From positions 62,001-126,000 of the forward strand of contig JAJDDJ010000013.1 of NCBI GenBank assembly GCA_029260395.1: 64,000 nt of DNA, written 5' to 3'. The translations under genes were made by a program, and so were the position numbers. Positions 27,158-36,751 of this stretch are shown one piece after another (the first letter of the stretch is position 1; each line of letters starts with the position of its first letter). This DNA is from Phycisphaerales bacterium (GTDB lineage: Bacteria > Planctomycetota > Phycisphaerae > Phycisphaerales > UBA1924). The notes below the pieces were generated by a model. That model was not told the origin of the DNA. It saw nothing but the letters and a program-made list of their open reading frames with translations, and searched no databases.

Positions 27158-27928
27158 ATGGGCAGCCTTGATGGCCGCGTTGCCTTGGTGACCGGGGCCA
27201 GCGCTGGCATCGGCGAAGCGACGGCCCGCGCATTCGTCCAGGCTGGTGCGCGAGTCGTGGTCAACGCTCGGCGAACCGATCGGCTCAACGCGCTCAGCAA
27301 CGAGCTAGGCATTGCGCACATCGCGATGTGCGAGGGCGATGCCTCGGACCCTGCTGTGATCACGGCCATGCTGGATGCCGCCCAGAGCGCGTTCGGCGCT
27401 GCTGCTGACCTGGTCGTGGTCAACGCCGGTCGTGGCCTCGCGGGCAGCGTGCTTACGAGTGACCCAGCTCAGTGGGACGACATGATCCGCGTCAACCTCG
27501 CGGGCGCTGCCCACCTGATGCGGCAGGCGTCCGAGGCCATGCTCGCCGACATCGATAGGCGAGGTGACTGGCTCAGCCACCCGCACGACATCGTCGTGCT
27601 CGGCTCGACCGTTGGCCGGCATATCTCACCGTTCAGTTCCATGTACGGCTCGACCAAGTTCGGGGTCGGCTCGCTCGCCGAAGCCCTGCGGCGTGAAGTC
27701 GGGCCGAGGGGCATCCGCGTTTCGCTCCTGGAGCCGGGCATCGTGCGGACCGAGTTTCAGCAGGTCGCCGGCTACGACCCCGAGAGTTTCGGGGCCCTGA
27801 TGGACAAGCTCGGCCCGGTCCTGGACCCGAGCGATATCGCCCGAACCATCCGGTTCATAGCCGAGCAGCCCAGCCACGTGGCGATCGGGGATGTCGTGAT
27901 CCGGGGGACGCGCCAGGATTATCCCTAG
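27158..27928 (+). CDS. SDR-family NAD(P)-dependent oxidoreductase
   Basis: A 256-residue short-chain dehydrogenase. TGASAGIGEA is the TGxxxGIG cofactor motif near residue 13, VVNAGRG is the NAG motif, VLGSTVG carries the catalytic Ser region, and YGSTKFGVGSL is YxxxK. AGGAGA lies just before the ATG. The substrate cannot be told. Confidence 0.93.
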   Translation: MGSLDGRVALVTGASAGIGEATARAFVQAGARVVVNARRTDRLNALSNELGIAHIAMCEGDASDPAVITAMLDAAQSAFGAAADLVVVNAGRGLAGSVLTSDPAQWDDMIRVNLAGAAHLMRQASEAMLADIDRRGDWLSHPHDIVVLGSTVGRHISPFSSMYGSTKFGVGSLAEALRREVGPRGIRVSLLEPGIVRTEFQQVAGYDPESFGALMDKLGPVLDPSDIARTIRFIAEQPSHVAIGDVVIRGTRQDYP

Positions 27929-28103
27929 GCGTGCTCGGTTGAGAGGCTGTTCACCGGAATCCGGGGAAGCCGCAGGCTGCAACGGGGATACGCTGAACCG
28001 GAACAATCTTGGGTAGGTTTGCGTACACTTACTTGAGGGCATGGAGTTCCATGCCCGCCAGCAATCAATGGGGCTCGGTGAGCCACAATGCAAGGAGCGA
28101 GCC

Positions 28104-28379
28104 ATGAACAGGCGCAGAACGATCAGCAGAGCAGCAGTGGTTGGCGCAGGTGCCGCGTTGCTGCTGGTTTCCACGGGTTGCAACAACGCGGGCGAGGGCG
28201 CTCTCTCTGGCGCGGGTCTTGGCGCGCTGGGCGGCCTGGCCATCGGATCTGTGACCGGTAACGCTGGCGCAGGTGCCGCCATCGGCGCGGTGGCGGGCGG
28301 CGTCGGCGGCGCGGTCATCGGCGACCAGAACGAGCGGCGCGACAAGCGCGATGGTAATCGCGGCCACGACGAGTGGTAG
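28104..28379 (+). CDS. Small glycine-zipper protein, possible lipoprotein
   Basis: A 91-residue protein; AAGGAG six bases before the ATG at 28104 fixes the start. A basic N-terminus and hydrophobic segment end LLLVSTGCN, where the STGC lipobox is weak because position -3 is Ser. The middle is a glycine zipper (GAGLGALGGLAIGS, then a second GAGAAIGAVAGGVGG), followed by a charged tail (NERRDKRDG). Such proteins resemble OmpA-associated or SmpA-like small envelope proteins. TACACT at 28024 may be a -10 element. It overlaps the nfo start by seven bases. Confidence 0.82.
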   Translation: MNRRRTISRAAVVGAGAALLLVSTGCNNAGEGALSGAGLGALGGLAIGSVTGNAGAGAAIGAVAGGVGGAVIGDQNERRDKRDGNRGHDEW

Positions 28380-29332
28380 ACCACTCGTCCGCCAAGTCAG
28401 CTTCCAAACGATCGGCCCAGCCAGCGAATCTGCTGGTTGGGTCGCATCTGTCGGTTGCGGGCGGGATGCATCTGGCCTTGCTCGATGCCGAGCGCCTCGG
28501 GCTCGACTGCGTGCAGGTGTTCACCAAAAACCAGCGGCAATGGAAGGTCAAACCACTCGATCCAGCAGTGGTCTCGGACTGGACCGCCGAGGTAGCCCGT
28601 CTCGGATGGCAGGACCGAACGGTCAGCCACGCGAGCTACCTGATCAACCTGGCAAGCCCGGACGATGCGCTGTGGCGTAGATCGATCGACCTGATGCGAG
28701 TCGAACTCGAACGCTGCGAGGCGCTTGGAATCCCGAATCTCGTTCATCATCCGGGTGCGTTTACTACGTCGGATGAGCAGTCGGGGCTCACAAGGATCGT
28801 GGCGGCCTACGCGGAACTGTTCAAGCAGACCGCGGGCTTCGCGACCGTGAGTTGCCTTGAGAACACCGTCGGCTCGGGGTCGAACCTCGGCGGGCCGTTC
28901 GAGCATCTGGGTGAGCTGCGAGCGAGGGTCATCGAGTCGACAGGCGAGGAAGCCCGCGTCGGGTTCTGCATCGATACCTGCCACGCGCACGCTGCGGGGT
29001 ACGACCTCTCGACGAGAGCCGGTGCCGATGCGGCACTCGATGCGTTCGACCGCATCGCGGGGCTAACCAACATCCGGGTGCTGCACCTCAATGACTCGAT
29101 CGGTGGCGTATCCAGCCACCGTGACCGCCACGCCCACATCGGCGAGGGCACGATCGGCGGCAGCACCCGAGCCCCGGCCCTTGCCAAAAGCGGGTTCGCT
29201 GCGGTCGTCAATCGGCCCGAGCTTCAGGGCGTGCCGATGATCCTCGAGACGCCCAAGGGCGAGACCGAGGCGGGCACAGCGTTCGACACACTCAACGTGC
29301 GCCGGCTTCGCAAACTCGTCGATATTCCATGA
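28373..29332 (+). CDS. nfo: Deoxyribonuclease IV (endonuclease IV)
   Basis: A 319-residue AP endonuclease for base excision repair. It shows the family landmarks: VGSHLSVAGGMHLAL, FTKNQRQWKVK, LVHHPGAF, CLENTVGSGSNLG, FCIDTCHAHAAGYDL, LHLNDSIG with DRHAHIGEGTIG, and LETPKG. These supply the His, Glu and Asp ligands of the trinuclear zinc site. The GTG start overlaps the preceding gene; an in-frame start further in is not better supported. Confidence 0.95.
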   Translation: MVDHSSAKSASKRSAQPANLLVGSHLSVAGGMHLALLDAERLGLDCVQVFTKNQRQWKVKPLDPAVVSDWTAEVARLGWQDRTVSHASYLINLASPDDALWRRSIDLMRVELERCEALGIPNLVHHPGAFTTSDEQSGLTRIVAAYAELFKQTAGFATVSCLENTVGSGSNLGGPFEHLGELRARVIESTGEEARVGFCIDTCHAHAAGYDLSTRAGADAALDAFDRIAGLTNIRVLHLNDSIGGVSSHRDRHAHIGEGTIGGSTRAPALAKSGFAAVVNRPELQGVPMILETPKGETEAGTAFDTLNVRRLRKLVDIP

Positions 29333-29421
29333 CAACCCCCGACTGAGCCGATGGATGGGACTCAGCGAGCGAACCCCCGGGCGACCAACTCGGTACCACC
29401 CGGAACCACGAAGCAGCGGAG

Positions 29422-30444
29422 ATGAGCATGCCTTGGCCCAGAAGCGGCGCGATTCTGATTGGTTTGACAGTGCTCGCCGTCGGGCTGATGGGCTGCGCTT
29501 CGTCATCGAACACAGCGGGCGGCTCGGACGATGCCGCGCCAGCGCCGGCCAACACCGGGCGTGACACCGGCGCTGCGGTCGCAAGAGGCGATGAGTTGCT
29601 CCAACAGGGCGCACTCGAAGCAGCATTGGCCGAGTTTGAGCGGGTCATCGAGACAAACCCAGAGGTCACGCTCGCGTACATGCGGGCGGGCGATATCTAC
29701 CGCCAGCAGGGCGACTTCGAGACCGCCGAGCGCCGCTACGGCCGCGCGGCCCAGATCGAGCCGCAGAACTTCGATGCCCAGTACCTCCACGGCCTCACGC
29801 TGCAACTGCTCTCCCGTATGGACGACGCGGTCCGCGCGTACCTGCGTGCGTTGTCGGTTCGGCCCGGCGACTTCAACGCGAACCTGAACTTGGGCACCGC
29901 GTTCCTGCAACTCGGTGAGCCCGAGCAGGGCCTGCCCTACGCCCTGCGTGCGACCGAGATCAGGCCCACCGACGGGCCGGCAAGGGTGAACTTGGGCGCG
30001 ACGTATGCGGCGCTCGACCGACACGCCGAGGCAGTGCGCGAGTACGAGAGCGCCTCAGAACTGATGACGCTCGGCCCGGAGCTGCTCGTGAATCTCGCCG
30101 AGAGCCAGGGCCAGCTTGGCCGGTACGCCCAGATGGAGGGCACGCTTCGGCAGGTCATTCGCATGGACCCGTCTGCGAGCGTTTGGGAGCGGCTCGGCAG
30201 TGCCCAGTTCAGGAGCCGGCGCTACCAGGATGCCTTGGAGAGCTTTACTACAGCTGTCAATAAGGACCCGAATCACTACCCCGCGCACAACGGGGTTGGG
30301 GTGTGCCTGCTCAACAGGTACCTGTGGTCGGGCAAAACCGACACCGCCGCTCTCGATGGAGCGATGGCCGCGATGAGGACGAGTCTGACGATCCGACGGG
30401 ACCAGCCGAGGATTCTCGAACTGCTTACCCGCTACAACCGCTGA
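29422..30444 (+). CDS. Tetratricopeptide repeat lipoprotein
   Basis: A 340-residue protein. VLAVGLMGCASS is a clear lipobox (LMGC), so it is probably a lipid-anchored envelope protein. From about residue 55 to 335 there are seven or eight TPR units (e.g. AYMRAGDIYRQQGDFETAER, NLNLGTAFLQLGEPEQGLPY). The layout resembles TadD/PilW-like assembly lipoproteins, but no pilus genes are adjacent. The start could also be the ATG two codons later. Confidence 0.9.
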   Translation: MSMPWPRSGAILIGLTVLAVGLMGCASSSNTAGGSDDAAPAPANTGRDTGAAVARGDELLQQGALEAALAEFERVIETNPEVTLAYMRAGDIYRQQGDFETAERRYGRAAQIEPQNFDAQYLHGLTLQLLSRMDDAVRAYLRALSVRPGDFNANLNLGTAFLQLGEPEQGLPYALRATEIRPTDGPARVNLGATYAALDRHAEAVREYESASELMTLGPELLVNLAESQGQLGRYAQMEGTLRQVIRMDPSASVWERLGSAQFRSRRYQDALESFTTAVNKDPNHYPAHNGVGVCLLNRYLWSGKTDTAALDGAMAAMRTSLTIRRDQPRILELLTRYNR

Positions 30445-30469
30445 AGCTGGGGGGCTCTCCCGCTTGGTA

Positions 30470-30553
30470 TCACAACAACGTGAGGTAGCTGAGCAGGGTG
30501 AGCAGAGCAATTCGCTTCTGGGTGTCGGTCAGTTTGAGGAGCAGGGTCGTCAT
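30470..30553 (-). CDS. Candidate 27-residue leucine-rich peptide
   Basis: A short frame: MTTLLLKLTDTQKRIALLTL followed by seven more residues (SYLTLL type). Ten of 27 residues are Leu. AGGAG lies nine bases upstream of the ATG. It sits in the 270-base gap between the TPR lipoprotein and the next gene, on the opposite strand. Peptides this short arise by chance, so the support is the ribosome site and the composition only. Confidence 0.3.
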   Translation of the reverse strand: MTTLLLKLTDTQKRIALLTLLSYLTLL

Positions 30554-30714
30554 CTTTGGTTTCTCCTGGCTTCACCCTCGCGGCTCTGCGGGATGATGCC
30601 TTCGCAGGGACATAGTTCAAGCCGCGTGCCAGAGGGTGGCTCTCGCAAGCGAGGCCCGGTTGCAAAGCCTGAGAGCGGTTTCTGACCGGGCCTGTCCGAG
30701 AATACACTGTTGGC

Positions 30715-32469
30715 GTGTTGATCCCAAGCCACACGTTGCGTCGCGGCAGCACCACGGCGTCGTGGCTGTTGGCGGCGGTGTTCTCGGTCCTGATCGCACC
30801 GCAGGCGCTCGGCCAGGCGGAGCAGACGGGCAACGCCAGCGATCACGCCATCGCGATGGCGGTCTCCCGGTGGTTCGCATCTGGCGGCGGTGACCAGCCA
30901 AACTGGACCGACCAGAGCATCACCGCGGCCAGAGTCGAAGTCCGGTTCTTGCGTGATCTCGTGGGTGAGGACCAGGCGGTCGGCGAGGGCTGCGTGGACA
31001 GCGCGGCTGAACTGGCGATGGACGGGCTGCGTGCGCACGCACGGGGGCAGGTCGAGGGCCTGGGCCCATCACTGGCGGTGAGTATTGAACTCGCGGGCGA
31101 TTGGATTCCCCTGACTGCAGCGGAACTCGAGTCGCCCGATCTCATGCTCAGGCGGGGCATCGACAGCGTGGCTGTACGTGCGGGCGAGCAGACCCGGGTG
31201 ACGTTCGCCTCCGCGTTCCACGGCGTTTCGCCGCTGCGCAGGCCGTTTCGGCAAGAGCTGAGCAATCTGGCCGCGTCGGCCTTGGGCGATACATTTGCGG
31301 CGGCCATGATTCCATCCGACCTCGCAGAGCAGCGGGGCGTGCGGTTCTACCGCTTCGAGGCCGAGCACTGGGCCCAAACTATGCCCGGGGGCATGCTTGT
31401 GCGGCTGCAACGCGGCGCGCATCCTGTAACTCAACATGGAGTCATGCGCCCAGAGCTGCTCGCGGAGTTAGCCCAGCAGCTCGCCGCACACCTCGTTCAG
31501 CGGTCCAGCTACGTAGAGGCCCCTGACCGGTGGCGGGCCATCGACCTGCATGGGTGCCAGCCCGAAGGCGATGAAGCCTCGCCTCTGGCCCGCGCTACGG
31601 TGCTGCTGGCACTGGAGCGTGCAGCCATGGCGGGCGTCATGCCCGACGATGCCATTGCTGCGGCGGATGTGCTGTGGGGCGAGTTCGCATCGGATGAGGC
31701 ACGGCTCATGCCACAGGTCGCGGGGATGCTCGCGATGGCGGACGTGCGCCAGCAGATGCCCGTGAACCTGCGCGCGCGCGTTGATGCTTCGCTGAGTTCG
31801 GTCATGGACCAGCTCGAAACGATCCCATGGAGCGGCACGCCGAGCGAGGCGATAGGTCTTTGGGCGCTCGCAGCAGAGCACGCGGAGAGCCCCGAGGCGT
31901 GTGCGCGGATCGGTCGAGCTCTCGGCGAAGTTGTCGCGGCCAAGGGCATGGAAGGCATGGTCAGCCTGGTTCCCTGGTCGGCGTGGGCAGACGCGGCCTT
32001 GCACGAGGGCGAGGCGATGCAGTCGCAAGCAGCGCTACGAGAGCTCCGCCGGGTGATGTGGACCAACCAATTTCAAACAGCCGACGCGGTGCGCGGCAGC
32101 GAGGACTTCGTCGGCGGGCTGGTTTTTTCCACCGGCGGGATGCCATCGTCTGCGAGCATCAGGCCGATGGTGTTCGCGGCCTGGGCGATGGGAGATCCAA
32201 GGCTCACCAATCGGAAAGAAGCACTAGGCAGCGCCGACCAGCGCGGGGAACTGCTCAGAGTGCTCAGCGGGGTAGGTTTCATCCGAGCCCTGACCGTTGA
32301 TGAGGCGTCGGCCTACAAGTCAGTCTTGCCCACGAGAGTGGTGGGCGGTGTTCGCCGGACGCTTTGGGACTCTGAGGTCCACGCGGAGGACACAGCACTG
32401 GCGCTTCTGGCTTGCCTGGAAACGCGGGAAAGTCTCGGCGACATTCCCGCTGATGAGCCACCCGAATAG
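30715..32469 (+). CDS. Predicted secreted protein, unknown function
   Basis: A 584-residue protein beginning GTG-TTG. The signal peptide runs to about residue 34 (SWLLAAVFSVLIAPQALGQA). The mature chain is rich in Ala, Glu and Met and mostly helical with no recognised domain. TACACT ends seven bases before the GTG, so if it is the -10 the transcript would be almost leaderless. No ribosome site is seen, which fits. It is not obviously linked to either neighbour. Confidence 0.75.
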   Translation: MLIPSHTLRRGSTTASWLLAAVFSVLIAPQALGQAEQTGNASDHAIAMAVSRWFASGGGDQPNWTDQSITAARVEVRFLRDLVGEDQAVGEGCVDSAAELAMDGLRAHARGQVEGLGPSLAVSIELAGDWIPLTAAELESPDLMLRRGIDSVAVRAGEQTRVTFASAFHGVSPLRRPFRQELSNLAASALGDTFAAAMIPSDLAEQRGVRFYRFEAEHWAQTMPGGMLVRLQRGAHPVTQHGVMRPELLAELAQQLAAHLVQRSSYVEAPDRWRAIDLHGCQPEGDEASPLARATVLLALERAAMAGVMPDDAIAAADVLWGEFASDEARLMPQVAGMLAMADVRQQMPVNLRARVDASLSSVMDQLETIPWSGTPSEAIGLWALAAEHAESPEACARIGRALGEVVAAKGMEGMVSLVPWSAWADAALHEGEAMQSQAALRELRRVMWTNQFQTADAVRGSEDFVGGLVFSTGGMPSSASIRPMVFAAWAMGDPRLTNRKEALGSADQRGELLRVLSGVGFIRALTVDEASAYKSVLPTRVVGGVRRTLWDSEVHAEDTALALLACLETRESLGDIPADEPPE

Positions 32470-32693
32470 CGGGGCCCCGGCAACCGTCGAAACTCGGTTC
32501 TTTCTGGTCAACTCCGACCCCCCAGACGCGTTCTGAACAGGGCTCAACCACCGGCCCCAAACCGCTGGATCGCCTATGATGTCGGGTGCCCTGAAGGGGC
32601 CTGTTTCAGCGGCCCGTACGGGGCCTTCCGACACGAATTTGGAACCCGGTTTGACGGCCTCTGAGCCTGCATTGCCGGGGACTTTGAGACTCT

Positions 32694-35465
32694 ATGACCA
32701 ACGACGATCAGACCAACAACACGCCCCCGGGTGACAGCGAAGGCGAAGCGAACGAAGGCCCGGTCGGCGGTTCGCTCGAAGGCCTCGGCACGGTCATCGA
32801 TTTGCAGATCGAAGACGAGCTCAAGGACTCGTACCTCACCTACGCCATGAGCACGATCATGGACCGGGCGCTGCCCGATGTCCGAGACGGGCTCAAGCCC
32901 AGCCAGCGGCGCATCCTCGTCGCGATGAACGACCTCAAGCTCAGGCCCGGCCGAAAGCACCTCAAGTGCGCCAAGATCTGCGGCGATACTTCGGGCAATT
33001 ACCACCCGCACGGCGAGAGCGTGATCTACCCGACGATGGTCGGCATGGCGCAGTCATGGAAGATGTCGGTGCCGCTCGTTGACCCGCAGGGCAACTTCGG
33101 CTCGATTGACGGAGACCCGCCCGCGGCTATGCGGTACACCGAGGCGCGGATGCACCACGGCGCGACGGACCTGCTCGCCGACCTCGATCTTGACACGGTG
33201 GACTTTCAGCCCAACTACGACGACCGGCTCATGGAGCCGCTCGTTTTGCCCGGCAAATTCCCCAACCTGCTCATCAACGGCGGCATGGGCATCGCCGTCG
33301 GCATGGCCACAAGCCTTCCGCCGCATAACCCGACCGAGATCTTCGACGCGATCACCCGTGTGATCGAGAACCCCGAGGTCACGCTGCTCGAACTGATGAG
33401 CGACGAGACCGACGAAGCGGGCACGGTCGTGCGCCGCGGCGTGCAGGGCCCGGACTTCCCGACCGGCGGCGTGATCCATGGGCGTTCGGGCATCGGCCAG
33501 GCGTACGCCACGGGGCGCGGCAAGGTCGTGGTTCGCGGGAGCGTCCACGTCGAGCCGCTGGGCCGGGGCGACCGCGAGCAGTTGGTGATCGATGAGATCC
33601 CGTATTCGCTCGTGCAGAACACCCTAGTTGAGCGCATCGTGGATGCGATCAAGGACGAACGGATCAAGGACGTTTCGGACGTGCGCAACGAGTCGGGCCG
33701 CGAGGCTCGGACGCGGATCGTGGTGGAGCTCAAAAAGGGCGCCGATCCGCGAGTGGTGGAGAACCAGCTCTACCAGTTCACGCCGCTGCAGCAGACGTTC
33801 AGCATCATCAACATCGCCCTGGTTCGCCGCCAGCCGCGCACGCTCGGGCTGCGCGAGCTGATCAACTGCTACGTCGATCATCGCGTGGTGGTTATCCGCC
33901 GGAGAACCGCCCACCTGCTGCGCGAGGCCAAGAAGAAGGCCCACCTGCTGGAAGGCCTGATCTACGCGGTGTGCGACATCGACGAGATCATCGCGTTGAT
34001 TCGCGGCTCCAAGACCCGCGACGAGGCGATCAAGAAGCTCATGGCCCGGCGGTACCAGATCGCCGCGGACCACCCGGCGGCGCCGATCATTCCCCAGCGG
34101 CTGCTCGATCAATCCGGTCGGAACGCTGGCGCAGGCGGAACGGCGCTCACTCGCGTGCAGGCCGAGGCGATCGGTTCGATGCGGCTCATCCAGCTCGTCG
34201 GGCTCGAGATCGAGAAGCTTGTCAGCGAGTACAGCGCCCTGGTAGACGAGATCGAGGGCTACGAGCTGATCCTCGCCGACCAACAGCGCGTGCTCGACAT
34301 CGTGCTCGAAGACATCGCCGAGATGAAGCAGCGGTACGGCAGAGCACGCCTCACGCGGATCGAAGAAGCCGAGGGCGATATCGATCTTGAGTCGCTCATC
34401 CAGGTCGAGGACATGGCGGTGACGATCTCCAACCAGGGCTACGCCAAGCGCGTTCCCCTGAGCACCTATTCAGCCCAGGGCCGGGGCGGCAAGGGCATCC
34501 GCGCGAGCGATTCCAAGGACGACGACTTCATCCGCAGCGTGTTCGTCGCGAGCACGCACGACAACCTGCTCTCGTTTACCGATACCGGCCGCATGTTCAA
34601 GCGGAAGGTCTACGAGCTTCCGGCGATGAGCCGAACGAGCAAGGGCCGGGCCCTCGTGAACCTGTTGGAGCTCCGCGAGGGCGAGCAGACGTGCGCGTAC
34701 CTAGCCGTCGCGGACTTTGAGGCATCCAGCCAGTTCCTGACCTTCGTCACGCGGTCGGGCATCGTCAAGCGGACAGCGCTCAAGGAGTACGCCAACGTTC
34801 GGCGGACGGGCATCAACGCGGTGAGCCTGCGCGAGGGCGACGGGCTGCTCGATGTGCTGCTGACCGACGGCAGCGACGACCTGATGCTGGTGACCAGCGC
34901 GGGCATGGCGATCCGGTTCAACGAGCAGGATGCCCGGCTCATGGGCCGAAACGCCTCGGGTGTCAAAGGCATCGACCTCGGCGACGGCGTCGAAGTGATC
35001 GGCGTGGTCCGCGTGCCCATGACGCCGGACAACGACGGCGACCTTATGACAAGCGACGATTCCATCGAGCGAGGCCTCAGCCTGCTCACGATCACCGAAC
35101 ACGGATACGGCAAGCGAACCCTCGTGGATGACTACCGCGTGCAGCCCGAGGAGGGCAAAGCCCGTTCGCAGTCGCGTGGCGGAAAGGGCCGAAGCGACAT
35201 CAAGACCTCCGGTCGAAACGGGCGGCCGGTTTCGGCGACGGGGGTCGAGGACTCCGACGAGTTGGTCGTCGTGACCAGGCGTGGCCTGCTCGTGCGGCTG
35301 GAAGCCTCGACTATCAGCCAGATCGGGCGCGGCACGCAAGGCGTTCGTGTCGTTCGAGTTAGCGATGGCGATTCGGTGATCTCGGCCGCTCGGATTCCTG
35401 CCGAGGAGGCTACCGACGTGAGTGAATCGGCTCCTGAGCCGCAAGCGGGCACTGATGCGGACTAA
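32694..35465 (+). CDS. gyrA: DNA gyrase subunit A
   Basis: A 923-residue type IIA topoisomerase subunit. The N-terminal 35 residues are an acidic extension. The breakage-reunion domain has YHPHGESVIYPTMVGMAQSW and the active Tyr148 in AAMRYTEARM. The C-terminal pinwheel contains the GyrA box as QGRGGKG, which argues for GyrA rather than ParC, and a second QSRGGKG further on. The position equal to E. coli Ser83 is Ser109 and the position equal to Asp87 is Pro113. There is no clear ribosome site. gyrB is not in the window. Confidence 0.95.
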   Translation: MTNDDQTNNTPPGDSEGEANEGPVGGSLEGLGTVIDLQIEDELKDSYLTYAMSTIMDRALPDVRDGLKPSQRRILVAMNDLKLRPGRKHLKCAKICGDTSGNYHPHGESVIYPTMVGMAQSWKMSVPLVDPQGNFGSIDGDPPAAMRYTEARMHHGATDLLADLDLDTVDFQPNYDDRLMEPLVLPGKFPNLLINGGMGIAVGMATSLPPHNPTEIFDAITRVIENPEVTLLELMSDETDEAGTVVRRGVQGPDFPTGGVIHGRSGIGQAYATGRGKVVVRGSVHVEPLGRGDREQLVIDEIPYSLVQNTLVERIVDAIKDERIKDVSDVRNESGREARTRIVVELKKGADPRVVENQLYQFTPLQQTFSIINIALVRRQPRTLGLRELINCYVDHRVVVIRRRTAHLLREAKKKAHLLEGLIYAVCDIDEIIALIRGSKTRDEAIKKLMARRYQIAADHPAAPIIPQRLLDQSGRNAGAGGTALTRVQAEAIGSMRLIQLVGLEIEKLVSEYSALVDEIEGYELILADQQRVLDIVLEDIAEMKQRYGRARLTRIEEAEGDIDLESLIQVEDMAVTISNQGYAKRVPLSTYSAQGRGGKGIRASDSKDDDFIRSVFVASTHDNLLSFTDTGRMFKRKVYELPAMSRTSKGRALVNLLELREGEQTCAYLAVADFEASSQFLTFVTRSGIVKRTALKEYANVRRTGINAVSLREGDGLLDVLLTDGSDDLMLVTSAGMAIRFNEQDARLMGRNASGVKGIDLGDGVEVIGVVRVPMTPDNDGDLMTSDDSIERGLSLLTITEHGYGKRTLVDDYRVQPEEGKARSQSRGGKGRSDIKTSGRNGRPVSATGVEDSDELVVVTRRGLLVRLEASTISQIGRGTQGVRVVRVSDGDSVISAARIPAEEATDVSESAPEPQAGTDAD

Positions 35466-35513
35466 TGCGAGAACATGCGGCGCACCAGCCAAGACTTGAT
35501 ACACTGGAGCCCT

Positions 35514-35870
35514 ATGGCCAGCGATTGGTCCGAACGAATCTTGGTTTCTGAGCTCTCTGATGAGCCTGCGTTGAGTGAAGAGCTCACGGTGCTCGAAGAG
35601 CGCATTGGCTCGGCACCGCCGGGCGAGCCGCCGAGCGTGGTCATCAATTGCGCAAGCGTGACCTACGTCAACAGCTCCAACTTGGCGCAGCTCCTGAAGA
35701 TCCGAAAGATGCTCGCCGACTCCGGCGGCCTACTGAGGGTCTGTTCCGTGACCGACGAAGTCTGGTCCGTGCTGCTCGTCACCGGGCTCGACAAGGTCTT
35801 CCAGTTTGCGCCCGATCCCATGACCGCTCTCGCTGGTCTGCAACTCGAACTCGACCCCGCCGCGGAGTGA
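35514..35870 (+). CDS. STAS-domain protein (anti-sigma factor antagonist type)
   Basis: A 118-residue protein from the ATG at 35514, which has GGAG four bases upstream. It matches a STAS fold: VINCASVTYVNSSNLAQLL carries the conserved loop where the phospho-acceptor Ser sits (SSN), then LRVCSVTDEVWSVLLVTGL. Such proteins take part in partner-switching with an anti-sigma kinase, or act as lone regulatory modules. No kinase or phosphatase partner is adjacent. TACACT at 35500 overlaps the region expected for a promoter. Confidence 0.85.
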   Translation: MASDWSERILVSELSDEPALSEELTVLEERIGSAPPGEPPSVVINCASVTYVNSSNLAQLLKIRKMLADSGGLLRVCSVTDEVWSVLLVTGLDKVFQFAPDPMTALAGLQLELDPAAE

Positions 35871-35941
35871 GCAGATAACGCTTCATCGGCTGGTCCGCGA
35901 ATCGGCATCCAGCGAGCGTTCGGGCGGTACACGATCTATCC

Positions 35942-36724
35942 ATGACCTCATCCGTTGCCAATCCGACCAGCCCGGCCAGTGCCGACGCGCCCAAGATCGG
36001 TGATGCAGTGGCGCTGCTCGAGGGCGTCAGCAAGACCTACTACAAGCCGGATGGCTCGATCATGGTCGAGGCGCTCAAGGGCGTTGATGTGCGCATCAAC
36101 CGGGGCGACTACCTCGCCATCATGGGTTCCAGCGGCAGCGGCAAGTCCACGCTCATGAACATCCTGGGATGTCTCGACAAGCCCACCGGCGGGCGGTACC
36201 TGCTCGCGGGTCAAGACGTGCAGGAGATGGACGACGAGTCGCTCAGCGCGTTCCGAGGGCGCACGGTCGGCTTCGTGTTCCAGGCCTTCAACCTGATCCC
36301 GCAGCTGACGATCGAGCAGAACGTAGAGGTGCCGCTGTTCTATCAGGGGGTGCACAAGACGCACCGTCGAGAGCGGGCCGCTGCGGCTCTCGAATCGGTG
36401 GGCCTTGCCGACCGCATGGGCCACCGGCCCCGCGAGCTCTCTGGCGGTCAGCAGCAGCGGGTGGCGATCGCGCGCGCGCTGGTCACCAGCCCGGTGATCC
36501 TGATGGCCGACGAGCCGACGGGCAACCTCGATTCCACCACCAGCGAGTCGATCTTGCAACTCTTCGAGTCGCTGCACGATGTCGGACTCACCATCCTGAT
36601 GGTCACGCACGACGACGAGGTCGCCGACCGCTGCGAGCGGATCTTGCGGCTGAAAGACGGATTGGTCGAATACGACAGGACGCTGCGGTCGCGGCGGGGC
36701 GCTCCGGCAACGCCTCCGGCGTGA
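35942..36724 (+). CDS. ABC transporter ATP-binding protein (MacB/LolD type)
   Basis: A 260-residue ATPase. Walker A is GSSGSGKST (about residues 62-70), the signature is LSGGQQQRVAIARAL, Walker B is LMADEPTGNLDS, followed by MVTHDDEVADRC. The short loop FVFQAFNLIPQLTIEQNV is typical of the lipoprotein/macrolide export group. No permease gene is adjacent; the next gene is a secreted peptidase on the same strand 27 bases away. Confidence 0.93.
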   Translation: MTSSVANPTSPASADAPKIGDAVALLEGVSKTYYKPDGSIMVEALKGVDVRINRGDYLAIMGSSGSGKSTLMNILGCLDKPTGGRYLLAGQDVQEMDDESLSAFRGRTVGFVFQAFNLIPQLTIEQNVEVPLFYQGVHKTHRRERAAAALESVGLADRMGHRPRELSGGQQQRVAIARALVTSPVILMADEPTGNLDSTTSESILQLFESLHDVGLTILMVTHDDEVADRCERILRLKDGLVEYDRTLRSRRGAPATPPA

Positions 36725-36751
36725 GCGGGTTGGCGCTGCCATAATGCCCGC

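Noticed and set aside
32651..32656. TTGACG before gyrA as a -35 box
   Set aside because: No acceptable -10 lies 15-19 bases downstream.
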